Source: Winogradskyella vidalii
Lineage (GTDB): Bacteria; Bacteroidota; Bacteroidia; Flavobacteriales; Flavobacteriaceae
Assembly (NCBI RefSeq): GCF_013403955.1
Contig: NZ_JABFDG010000001.1
Span: 1,488,001 to 1,552,000, forward strand
Direction: 5' to 3'
Length of the DNA stretch: 64,000 nt
Notes under the pieces: generated by a model
What the model was told of the DNA's origin: nothing
Databases searched by the model: none
Seen by the model: only the letters and a program-made list of their open reading frames with translations
Position numbers and translations under genes: made by a program
In this document: one piece after another, positions 16,001-23,038 of the stretch
Layout: every line of letters begins with the position of its first letter
Numbering within the stretch: position 1 is the stretch's first letter

Positions 16001-18240
16001 AAAGTTACATCATGTATGCTTACACCGTAATTTACTAAGTTTGTAGCTGTTAAATAATTTGGACTACTTGGATTAAGGTCAATAGAAACAAACTTATTGA
16101 CACCATGTAAATACAAAATACCATTGTCATCAATATCTCCAGCACTGTAATTACCAACAGTAAAAGGGCCTACAATAGGCAGCTGTTCTACATTACCTGA
16201 AGCATCAATTTTTACAATTTTATTAGTGAATTGTTGCATTCCATAAATACTGTTATCTAAACTATTGTAGCCAATACCATTGATGAATTGCGATTGAGTA
16301 GTGTCTTCAATTAGAGGGTATTTAATTAGAGTTTGTGTATTGGTTACTAAATCATAAGAGTATAAACCAGATATAAAATTATGAATACCACCTCCTGTAT
16401 TTACAATAACATAAGCTAAACCGTCTTCACAAGCAAAAGGCGTGGTTAAACATTCTGCTGGTGAATCTCCTGTTAGGGATAACGAACCACAATTATCTTC
16501 TATAGTTACGTTATAAGTTTCAACAGAACTTTCAATTGGGCTAGACACCCAAGTTGTAGTGCCATCTGTATTTTCTGTAAAGGTTCCAGATTGTCCATCG
16601 CCAGAAGCTGTAAATGGTGCCGTACCTGTAAATGTTGCTTCAATGGTGTAAAGTGTACCATTTTCAGTAACACAGCTTGTTTCTTCTGGTTCAGTTAATG
16701 CGATTTCAGGGCTGAAAGCTACTGTAACAGCTGTTCTTTCTACACTTTCGCATCCTGAATTACTAGTTTGAGAGGCGTAATACGTGTTACCGTCACTAAT
16801 TGCGTCTGTAAAATCTAAAGGACTTTCGTCAGTTGCACTAGCATACCATTGAATTGTATTCCCAAAAGCATTTAAGTCTGCTAAGGTTGGGGTATCACTT
16901 TCACAAAACTCTTGAGTTGAAGGTGCTGTTGGGGCTTCTGTTTCATTTAAATTAATAGTGATAAAGCCAGGGCTGGATAAATATCCTATTACATCTGAAA
17001 TGGTATATTCAATGGTTGTTCCTGTAAAAGTTGGTAGTGCTTCAAATGTAACGTCTCCGTCAGTTCCTACGGTAAATGTACCTTGGTCTGAAATTGTTAC
17101 TGTATTTGATGGTAATGAAGTCTCTGGGTCAATAAGTTGAACAGAGGAAGTATTTATAGCATAAGTTCCTTCAGAGTCGTTATCCGTTACGTTTAAGGTA
17201 ACCTCAGTCATATTGGCAGTAATACAAACACTATCTGCAATGGCCATTGGTTTGGTAGGTTGGCTAGGACAACGTGCGCCGTCTCCAGGACTAACACCTG
17301 GTAAATTACTATAAAAAGTTGCTGTTAAACCACCTAGATGGGGTGTTGCTATTTTATAGGTATTACCAGAGACATTATTTGCAACATACATATTTCCTAA
17401 GCTATCCATATAAGCCGTACCAAAAGAATTGGTGCTTTCTGACTCTAATCCAGATACCTGTCCTAAATTGCTAATAGTATTCGTAGCCGAATCAAATCTC
17501 AACAGCGACCTAGAGCTTGTACTCGTCAGCATATAGATATTGTTATCAATAGGGCTAAAAGCCATGTCATTGATACTTGTTGAGTGTTGTAGTACGATGT
17601 TTGCGACTAAATAGTTAGGACTTGATGGGTTTAAATCAATAGTTACAAAACGTCCTGACCCGTATAAATACAAAATACCATTTTCATCTATATCTCCTGA
17701 AGGGTAAGTATTTCCAACTAAACCTGTTACTGTTAGTAATTCAAGATCCCCATTTTGATCAATTTTTACCACTTTATCACTTCCAAGTAGCAATCCATAT
17801 AAGTAATTATCAACTGTATTGTAACCAATCGCATTTACAAACTGAGATGTTGATGTATCAGAAATTAAAGGATTTTTTATTAATGTGAGCGAGTTTGTAG
17901 ATAAATCAAAAGCGTATAAACCTGTGACATTTCCATTAGGACTACCTACGTTGGTGAGTATATAGCTTAACCCATCACTACAATCGAACGTCATATTAGC
18001 TCTGCCGCTTAACGTATTTTGAAGGTCATTATACTTCGATTCTGGAATGTTACGAGAATAACCGTTTGTTAGTCTAAAATCCTCAGAAGGCGTTTGATTG
18101 ATTTTAGAATTGTTTTGGCTTTTTACAGGCGAAACCTGACCAAAAGAGCTAAAACTAACCATAACTAAAGTTACGATAAACACCAATGACATTAGCGGAT
18201 TGAGAGGTGTTTTTGATTTGGGATTGTATAAGTGTTTCAT
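13039..18240 (-). CDS. Giant secreted protein with T9SS type B sorting domain
   Basis: 1733 residues. A signal peptide (about 1-35, ending SSFGQ) precedes two tandem copies of a ~515-residue module (about 85-598 and 601-1115). Each copy holds a propeller-like region (FxCxDGLxY start, QFxNxIGYN, GDIDxNGILYL), an Ig-like VTDNDSEGTY type region, and a TFTGxAPFTA region. Next come four HYR/Ig-like repeats (about 1210-1545) containing DDCDNTTTFTQTIT and ECD motifs. The C-terminal ~90 residues (SKTVTANGDAHNEFF, LQIFNRWGAEIYK, GTYYYIINL) are the gliding-motility-associated type B sorting domain. It is secreted by T9SS and probably displayed on or released from the surface. Adhesion is inferred; no enzyme domain is seen. 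Confidence 0.92.
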   Translation of the reverse strand: MKHLYNPKSKTPLNPLMSLVFIVTLVMVSFSSFGQVSPVKSQNNSKINQTPSEDFRLTNGYSRNIPESKYNDLQNTLSGRANMTFDCSDGLSYILTNVGSPNGNVTGLYAFDLSTNSLTLIKNPLISDTSTSQFVNAIGYNTVDNYLYGLLLGSDKVVKIDQNGDLELLTVTGLVGNTYPSGDIDENGILYLYGSGRFVTIDLNPSSPNYLVANIVLQHSTSINDMAFSPIDNNIYMLTSTSSRSLLRFDSATNTISNLGQVSGLESESTNSFGTAYMDSLGNMYVANNVSGNTYKIATPHLGGLTATFYSNLPGVSPGDGARCPSQPTKPMAIADSVCITANMTEVTLNVTDNDSEGTYAINTSSVQLIDPETSLPSNTVTISDQGTFTVGTDGDVTFEALPTFTGTTIEYTISDVIGYLSSPGFITINLNETEAPTAPSTQEFCESDTPTLADLNAFGNTIQWYASATDESPLDFTDAISDGNTYYASQTSNSGCESVERTAVTVAFSPEIALTEPEETSCVTENGTLYTIEATFTGTAPFTASGDGQSGTFTENTDGTTTWVSSPIESSVETYNVTIEDNCGSLSLTGDSPAECLTTPFACEDGLAYVIVNTGGGIHNFISGLYSYDLVTNTQTLIKYPLIEDTTQSQFINGIGYNSLDNSIYGMQQFTNKIVKIDASGNVEQLPIVGPFTVGNYSAGDIDDNGILYLHGVNKFVSIDLNPSSPNYLTATNLVNYGVSIHDVTFSPIDGNLYMLTSTATKKLLRLNVADNTIDDLGAVTGLDSESDNAFGTAFTDALGNMYVANNQSGNIYRIETPHTGNINATYYSNLIDVHPGDGARCPAQIIPPMAQDDFTCITDETEIEINTLENDSEGTYDIDVTSVQLLDPVTSLPTNTVTISSEGTFTVGANGIVTFEALPSFSGASVEYIITDIIGTPSTPAIITVSSNTTSAPSGATTQEFCSSSEPTVADLMATGEDIQWYSSETSTTPLDTSEALIDGDVYFATQTTSDSCESQTRLEVTVNFTDDITLVSTEELVCSEDGLTYTIVATFTGSAPFTATGSGETGTWVTNDDDTFTWTSTAIAGDQAYNVEITDENGCNTITLSGEAAICCAFEVTCPTFEETTVDCYSDLPSETSYSIEAFEALGNADGVIGDNACGIIEITAQNSSDQDTCEQTITRTYTVTSYEDTNGNGVRDDDETTVLNSAECTQSIIVHDTTVPTFSVPANITLECDEDVTDLTITGDVTDEADNCATDLEATFTDTITDGSCTNSSIISRIWTLTDDCDNTTTFTQTITVQDTTVPTFTVPTDITVECDVDINDLSITGDVTDEADNCATELEAIFTDTVTDGTCPISSTIARVWTLTDDCDNTTTFTQTITIQDTTAPAFNETLPEDLDAECDAVPTAETLTASDNCGTADVVFEEEITNGSCMGDYIIERTWIATDSCGNETMHTQIINVQDNTPPTSINDFEENITVLCDAIPEVPSPVFEDSCSNDISVSFDETSSEPNENGDYIITRTWTVTDDCENQALYTQTINVEMTNVIYANDANRCILDIEFDLFELLSGDFNTNGTWSVVSGDATINNGSFFDPTTAEVGEYTFMYAITEDACPTEVEVTVTLDDDCVVLACGEDDVVISKTVTANGDAHNEFFTITGIEDCGFVIELQIFNRWGAEIYKSNNYLNDWNGEAHSSSIGNSGKVPTGTYYYIINLRNSGLAPMAGPIYVATN
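14890..17990 (-). repeat. Internal tandem duplication of a ~515-residue module
   Basis: The protein segment beginning FDCSDGLSYI (nt about 17988) recurs as FACEDGLAYV (nt about 16438), 516 residues later. Matching landmarks follow in the same order through the end of each copy: IKNPLISDT/IKYPLIEDT, GDGARCPSQ/GDGARCPAQ, and TFTGTAPFTA/TFTGSAPFTA. The copies have diverged clearly, so the duplication is old. Confidence 0.85.
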
Positions 18241-18727
18241 TTTAAACTTTTTTAAGTTAATCAGGTTATGATTGCTTTAAAATTTGATTTTGTATATTTA
18301 ATAGTGGAAATATGTTATATAAACATCTATATAAATAGGTGTAAAATAAGTAGATGAATTCTTTAAAATTTGTAGTGAACTTAGAAGTGATTGTAGGCTT
18401 GTTAGTTATTGAATAAGAAGAACTGTGATTATTCTTTTTCAAAGTGTCATTTAACACATGAGCTTTTCGATTTTGAATAACGTTAAGCAAGTTGATGTAA
18501 ATACCAATGCTTTTTCCATTCAGTCCTATTTTTTTTTCTAATTCCATGACACTTAATTTTAAATGTTGATGTCGTAAACTTCTAGATATAAATATTTATT
18601 AAACATATCCTTTGTTTAATTGCTTAATTGAAATATTTTAGAGGGAGGGAATTTGGTAACTCTGTACCAAAAAAATGGATTCTTTAATAGTTTTTATTTG
18701 GGGGCTTTTTACATTAATTTTACATAA
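18241..18727 (-). promoter_or_regulatory. Long 5' leader of the T9SS cassette
   Basis: If the promoter at 18728-18760 is used, the transcript carries about 480 nt before the giant gene. That is long for this compact genome. It contains the doubtful 93-codon frame and AT-rich sequence, and no strong hairpin was recognised by eye. It may hold regulation of the surface protein. Confidence 0.35.
18266..18547 (-). CDS. Possible small ORF in the T9SS operon leader
   Basis: A 93-codon ATG frame lies between the predicted promoter and the giant secreted protein, ending 25 bp before its start. The product would be basic and Asn/Lys/Ile-rich (LNGKSIGIYINLLNVI, later KEFIYLFYTYLYRCLY), with no signal or domain I recognise. 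There is no Shine-Dalgarno site, but these are rare here anyway. It may be a small protein, a translated leader, or chance in AT-rich DNA. Confidence 0.25.
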   Translation of the reverse strand: MELEKKIGLNGKSIGIYINLLNVIQNRKAHVLNDTLKKNNHSSSYSITNKPTITSKFTTNFKEFIYLFYTYLYRCLYNIFPLLNIQNQILKQS

Positions 18728-18760
18728 CAAAAGTAACTTATATTAATATTTATTTACAAA
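18728..18760 (-). promoter_or_regulatory. Promoter of the T9SS cassette
   Basis: Read on the minus strand: TTTG (18757-18760), a 21-bp spacer, then TACTTTTG (18728-18735). This matches TTTG / TAnnTTTG and is the only full match upstream of the giant gene that I found. Confidence 0.6.
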
Positions 18761-18805
18761 TATTAATGTTGAAGCGGCAATATACTCGTCAAAACGGACA
18801 TACGC

Positions 18806-18847
18806 AACCTTTTGTCGATAAAAAATAACCTTTAATCGATAAAAAAT
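18806..18847 (+). repeat. 21-bp tandem duplication before sixA
   Basis: AACCTTTTGTCGATAAAAAA plus T (18806-18826) is followed directly by AACCTTTAATCGATAAAAAA plus T (18827-18847), identical at 19 of 21 positions. The second copy ends within the sixA ATG (18846-18848). The unit is two helical turns long. Confidence 0.8.
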
Positions 18848-19331
18848 GAAAGAAATTATACTTGCTAGGCATGGTAAGTCATCTTGGGAGTTGGATATTA
18901 CTGATAGAGATAGGCCTTTAAAACCAAGAGGTGTAAACGATTCTTTACTGGTTTCTAAGGAGTTAGGTCTTAGGTGTGATGTTTCTCATGCTATTTATTC
19001 AAGTCCAGCTAACAGAGCGTTGAGTACTTGTAAGATTTTTACAGAAACATTAAAGATTTCTGAGTCTAAAATTAAAATTATTGAAGATTTATATGATTTT
19101 GAAGGGAAAAATGTCATTAAGTTTATTAAAAGTTTACCAAATGATTTAGATGAGGTTATGATTTTCGGTCATAACCATGCTTTCACATCTATTTCTAATA
19201 TCTTTGGTGATACCTATATTGATAATCTTCCTACAAGTGGTGTAGTTAAACTCCGTTTTGAGATAAACGATTGGGAAGATTTAAAACAAGGGACAACCGA
19301 ATTTATAATTATTCCAAAGGAATTAAAGTAA
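18846..19331 (+). CDS. sixA: SixA-type histidine phosphatase
   Basis: A 161-residue member of the histidine phosphatase superfamily. The catalytic RHG motif is at residues 8-10 (LARHGKSSWEL), YSSPANRALSTC holds a second conserved Arg, and the distal catalytic His is in IFGHNHAF. Size and sequence match SixA, which removes phosphate from phosphohistidine on His-phosphotransfer domains in E. coli. Its stop overlaps the ppk start (TAATG), so translation is coupled to polyphosphate kinase, an enzyme that works through a phosphohistidine intermediate. Whether SixA acts on Ppk is speculation. Confidence 0.9.
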   Translation: MKEIILARHGKSSWELDITDRDRPLKPRGVNDSLLVSKELGLRCDVSHAIYSSPANRALSTCKIFTETLKISESKIKIIEDLYDFEGKNVIKFIKSLPNDLDEVMIFGHNHAFTSISNIFGDTYIDNLPTSGVVKLRFEINDWEDLKQGTTEFIIIPKELK

Positions 19332-21385
19332 TGACAAAAGAAAAAAATATTTATATAAACCGAGAATTGAGTTGGTTAAAATTTAATGAGCGCGTTTTAC
19401 AGGAGGCAGCAGATAAAGAGGTTCCTCTTATAGAACGGTTACGCTTTTTAGGGATTTTTTCAAATAATTTAGATGAGTTTTTTAAAGTAAGATATGCTAC
19501 TGTAAAGCGAATTTACGAAGCAGGTAAAGGTGGTAAAAGTGAATTAGGAGGGATTAAAGCAGGAGACCTTTTAGAAGAAATAACACAGATTGTAATTGAT
19601 CATCAAAGTTATAGTTTAGAAATTTTAGATGAAATTGATAAAGAGTTAGAGAAAGAGAATATCTACGTTATTAATGAAACAGAAATAGATGAAGAACATC
19701 ATGAGTTTATAAAAAATTATTTTTATCAAGAAATCAGTCCAGCTTTAGTCGTTATTATGCTAAATGAAGAAGTTGCCTTACCAGAACTGATGGATATTTC
19801 GGCTTATTTAACCGTAAAGATGTCTAGTTCTGAAGAGAAAGACCAATTTGCTTTGATAGAGATATCGTCAACTATGGACCGTTTTGTAGTGCTTCCAAGT
19901 AAAGGTGAGAATAATTATATAATAATGGTGGACGATATTTTAAGATATTGTTTAGATGATATTTTCAACATCTTTAATTATGATGATATCAGTGCTCATA
20001 TGATTAAAATTACTAGGGATGGCGAATTAGATTTTGATAGTGACCTAAGTAAAAGTTTTATAGAGAAATTAACCGAAAGTGTTAAAGACCGACAAAGTGG
20101 TGTTCCTGTGCGATTTGTTTATGATAAAAATATAGAACAAGATACATTAGAGTTTTTACTTAAATACATGTCAATAGATGAAAAAGAGAGTATTATTCCA
20201 GGGGGGCGTTATCATAACCGAAGGGATTATATGGGATTCCCAAGTTTGGGTAGAACAGATTTACTATATGATAAAATCAAACCGCTTCCGGTTAAAGGGC
20301 TTAATCTAGAGGAGAGTATATTTAAAACCATTGCTAAAAAAGACTATTTGGTTTATACGCCTTACCATACCTTTTCTTATATTGTAAGGTTTCTAAGAGA
20401 AGCGGCATTAGATCCTATGGTTAAATCTATAAAAATTACAATTTATAGACTGGCTCAGGTTTCCCATGTGGCTAGTTCATTGATAAATGCAGCAAAAAAC
20501 GGTAAAAAAGTAACCGTTTCTATAGAGCTAAGAGCACGTTTTGATGAGGCTGCAAATATCAATTATGCAGAGCAGATGCAAAATGAAGGCATAAAGATGT
20601 TGTTTGGGGTTACAGGCCTAAAAGTCCATAGTAAAATGTGCGTTATCGAGCGTATAGAAAAAGACAAACTGGTAAGATATGGATTTATAAGTACAGGTAA
20701 TTTTAATGAGTCCACAGCTAAGATTTATACAGATTTTACATTAATGACGTCAAATTCAAAAATATTAAAGGACATTAATAAAGTATTCGACTTTTTTGAA
20801 GTCAATTATAAAGTCAATCGATATAAACATATAATTACTTCACCGCACTATACAAAGTCAAAATTTTTCGCTTTAATAGATAATGAAATCGAAAATGCTA
20901 TCCAGGGAAAACCAGCTTATATAAAACTTAAAATGAATAGCATTAGTAGCTATAAAATGATAGATAAGTTGTACGAGGCAAGTAGAGCAGGAGTAAAAAT
21001 ACAAATGATTGTTAGAGGACTTTGCTGTTTGGTGCCAGGTATTAAGGGAATGAGTGAGAATATTGAAATTATTAGTATTATAGATAAATTCTTAGAGCAT
21101 ACAAGAATGTATATATTTTCTAATCAAAATAATCCAAAAATCTATATATCTTCTGCAGATTGGATGACGCGTAACATCGATAATAGAGTTGAGGTGAGCT
21201 GCCCTATATATGATGAAGATATAAAGCAAGAGTTACAACATTTGTATGATATTTGTTGGAATGATAATGTTAAAGCTCGAATTATTAATGAAAAACAAGA
21301 TAATACCTATAAAAGAAACGATGCCCCTAAAATTAGAGCTCAGTTTGAAACTTATTCGTATTATTTAAATAAATTGGAAGGATAA
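19331..21385 (+). CDS. ppk1: Polyphosphate kinase 1
   Basis: Makes inorganic polyphosphate from ATP by way of a phosphohistidine. 684 residues from the ATG at 19331, overlapping the sixA stop by 1 nt; an in-frame TTG 60 bp upstream lies inside sixA and is rejected. INRELSWLKFNERVLQEA (about 9-26) is the Ppk N-terminal signature. The two phospholipase-D-like halves carry TGLKVHSKMCVIER (about 427-440), with the likely phosphorylated His, and EHTRMYIFSNQN further on. Cytosolic or membrane-associated. It forms an operon with sixA and ppx. Confidence 0.97.
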   Translation: MTKEKNIYINRELSWLKFNERVLQEAADKEVPLIERLRFLGIFSNNLDEFFKVRYATVKRIYEAGKGGKSELGGIKAGDLLEEITQIVIDHQSYSLEILDEIDKELEKENIYVINETEIDEEHHEFIKNYFYQEISPALVVIMLNEEVALPELMDISAYLTVKMSSSEEKDQFALIEISSTMDRFVVLPSKGENNYIIMVDDILRYCLDDIFNIFNYDDISAHMIKITRDGELDFDSDLSKSFIEKLTESVKDRQSGVPVRFVYDKNIEQDTLEFLLKYMSIDEKESIIPGGRYHNRRDYMGFPSLGRTDLLYDKIKPLPVKGLNLEESIFKTIAKKDYLVYTPYHTFSYIVRFLREAALDPMVKSIKITIYRLAQVSHVASSLINAAKNGKKVTVSIELRARFDEAANINYAEQMQNEGIKMLFGVTGLKVHSKMCVIERIEKDKLVRYGFISTGNFNESTAKIYTDFTLMTSNSKILKDINKVFDFFEVNYKVNRYKHIITSPHYTKSKFFALIDNEIENAIQGKPAYIKLKMNSISSYKMIDKLYEASRAGVKIQMIVRGLCCLVPGIKGMSENIEIISIIDKFLEHTRMYIFSNQNNPKIYISSADWMTRNIDNRVEVSCPIYDEDIKQELQHLYDICWNDNVKARIINEKQDNTYKRNDAPKIRAQFETYSYYLNKLEG

Positions 21386-21387
21386 TT

Positions 21388-22293
21388 ATGCTGAAAATAC
21401 AGAAATTCGCAGCTATAGATATTGGATCTAATGCTGTACGATTATTAATATCAAATATTATTGAGCAAGATGGCGAAAAGGTAGTGTTTAAAAAAAACTC
21501 TCTCGTCCGTGTACCAATTAGATTAGGTGCAGATGTATTTCTTAAAGGTGAAATATCAGATTATAACCAAGAGCGAATGATTGATACTATGCTGGCGTTT
21601 AGTTTAATAATTAAGTCTCATGGTGTGGTAAAATATAAAGCCTGTGCAACTTCTGCCATGCGAGAAGCTAAGAACCGTATTCCTTTATCTGAAAAGATTT
21701 TAGAAACTAGTGGAATTAATATTGAAACTATTGACGGGGAAGATGAAGCAGCCATTATTGCCGCAACCGATTTGCACACGTTTATTAATCCTAATAAAAC
21801 CTATTTATATGTTGATGTTGGTGGTGGAAGTACCGAATTTTCAATCATTCATAACGGCGAGAAAAAACTATCTAAATCCTTTAAAATTGGAACGGTAAGA
21901 TTGCTGAATGATATTGTTAAAAATGAGACATGGTTAGAAGTTGAAAACTGGGTAAAAACACATACCAAGCCATACGATAAAATAGAACTCATCGGTTCTG
22001 GTGGTAACATTAATAAAATATTTAAACTATCGGGTAAAAGTATGGGAAAACCCCTAACGTATTTTTACTTAACTAGCTATTATAAGATGCTTCAAAATTA
22101 TTCATATGAAGAACGTATCACGGAGCTAAACTTAAATCAAGATAGAGCAGATGTTATTATTCCGGCAACACGTATTTATTTATCAGCAATGAAATGGAGT
22201 GGTGCTAAAGATATCTATGTGCCAAAAATTGGACTTTCAGATGGTATTATAAAAAGTATGTATTATGAAACGGTTTCTAGTGTTAGTATATAG
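21388..22293 (+). CDS. ppx: Exopolyphosphatase, Ppx/GppA family
   Basis: Actin-like ATPase-fold phosphatase that degrades polyphosphate or pppGpp. KFAAIDIGSNAVRLLISN (about 6-23) is the first phosphate loop and YVDVGGGSTEFSII (about 141-154) the second. At 301 residues it has the two N-terminal domains but lacks the C-terminal HD-like region of long E. coli Ppx/GppA, as in other short forms. It starts 2 bp after ppk1, so polymerase and degrader share a transcript. Polyphosphate versus pppGpp preference cannot be read from the sequence. Confidence 0.94.
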   Translation: MLKIQKFAAIDIGSNAVRLLISNIIEQDGEKVVFKKNSLVRVPIRLGADVFLKGEISDYNQERMIDTMLAFSLIIKSHGVVKYKACATSAMREAKNRIPLSEKILETSGINIETIDGEDEAAIIAATDLHTFINPNKTYLYVDVGGGSTEFSIIHNGEKKLSKSFKIGTVRLLNDIVKNETWLEVENWVKTHTKPYDKIELIGSGGNINKIFKLSGKSMGKPLTYFYLTSYYKMLQNYSYEERITELNLNQDRADVIIPATRIYLSAMKWSGAKDIYVPKIGLSDGIIKSMYYETVSSVSI

Positions 22294-22397
22294 TTAAGTC
22301 TTATAAAATACCATTGGGCTGATTTTTCGCTATTAAATCTATTAATTTATTTGAATTTTATAAATTCTTCTATATTAGCATTCTCAAATTGAAAATT

Positions 22398-22928
22398 ATG
22401 AAGAACTATTTATTTGCTCTATTCTTGGTGACATTTACAACAGTTGGTATGGCTCAAGATATTAAATATGGTGTAAGAGGTGGCATTAATATCTCTAACC
22501 TAGATTTTGAACCTGATGCTGATTTTGAAAACAAACATCGCAATGGTTTTGCTTTTGGAGGTTTTGCCGATTTAGCACTTAGCGAAAACGTATCATTGCA
22601 AGTCGAATTAGAATGGTCAGCAGAAGGTGGTAAAGATGAAGAACTTAGAGCAGATTACATTCATTTACCTTTATTTTTAAAATTTTCATTTTCGGATCGC
22701 TTATCGGTTTTATTAGGTCCTAAAGTTGGACTTAAAACTTGGGGTTACGAAGATGGATTTTCAACATTTATATTTTCTGGAACAGCAGGACTAGAATATA
22801 TGTTTACAGATGAGTTATTTTTTGATGTAAGATTAACTAATGGTTTTACAGATATTTTAGATGATGATTCTGGTAGGTTAGAAGCTAAAAATCATGTGAT
22901 TCAGTTTGGTTTCGGAATTAAGATTTAA
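22398..22928 (+). CDS. Outer-membrane beta-barrel protein (porin-like family)
   Basis: 176 residues from ATG 22398; a TTG three codons upstream is less likely. Signal peptide ending VGMAQ, then the typical small-barrel opening KYGVRGGINISNLDF. Strands alternate with charged turns (VSLQVELEWSAEGGK, LPLFLKFSFSDRL, LLGPKVGLK) and the protein ends HVIQFGFGIKI with a barrel-like terminal strand. It matches the outer-membrane beta-barrel domain family common in Bacteroidota. The function, whether porin or structural, is unknown. Monocistronic, with its own terminator. Confidence 0.85.
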   Translation: MKNYLFALFLVTFTTVGMAQDIKYGVRGGINISNLDFEPDADFENKHRNGFAFGGFADLALSENVSLQVELEWSAEGGKDEELRADYIHLPLFLKFSFSDRLSVLLGPKVGLKTWGYEDGFSTFIFSGTAGLEYMFTDELFFDVRLTNGFTDILDDDSGRLEAKNHVIQFGFGIKI

Positions 22929-22974
22929 ACAATTTTTTTAAACTTAAGTTGAAAAACAACGGTTTATAAATAAC

Positions 22975-23007
22975 AATGGCGGAAAAGTAATTTTCCGCCA
23001 TTTTTTT
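22975..23007 (+). terminator. Terminator after the barrel gene
   Basis: AATGGCGGAAAA (22975-22986), loop GTAA, and TTTTCCGCCATT (22991-23002), running into T residues to 23007. A strong 12-bp stem between two converging genes. Confidence 0.9.
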
Positions 23008-23038
23008 ATAGGGTAATAATTAATTTATAAAGCCGTCG

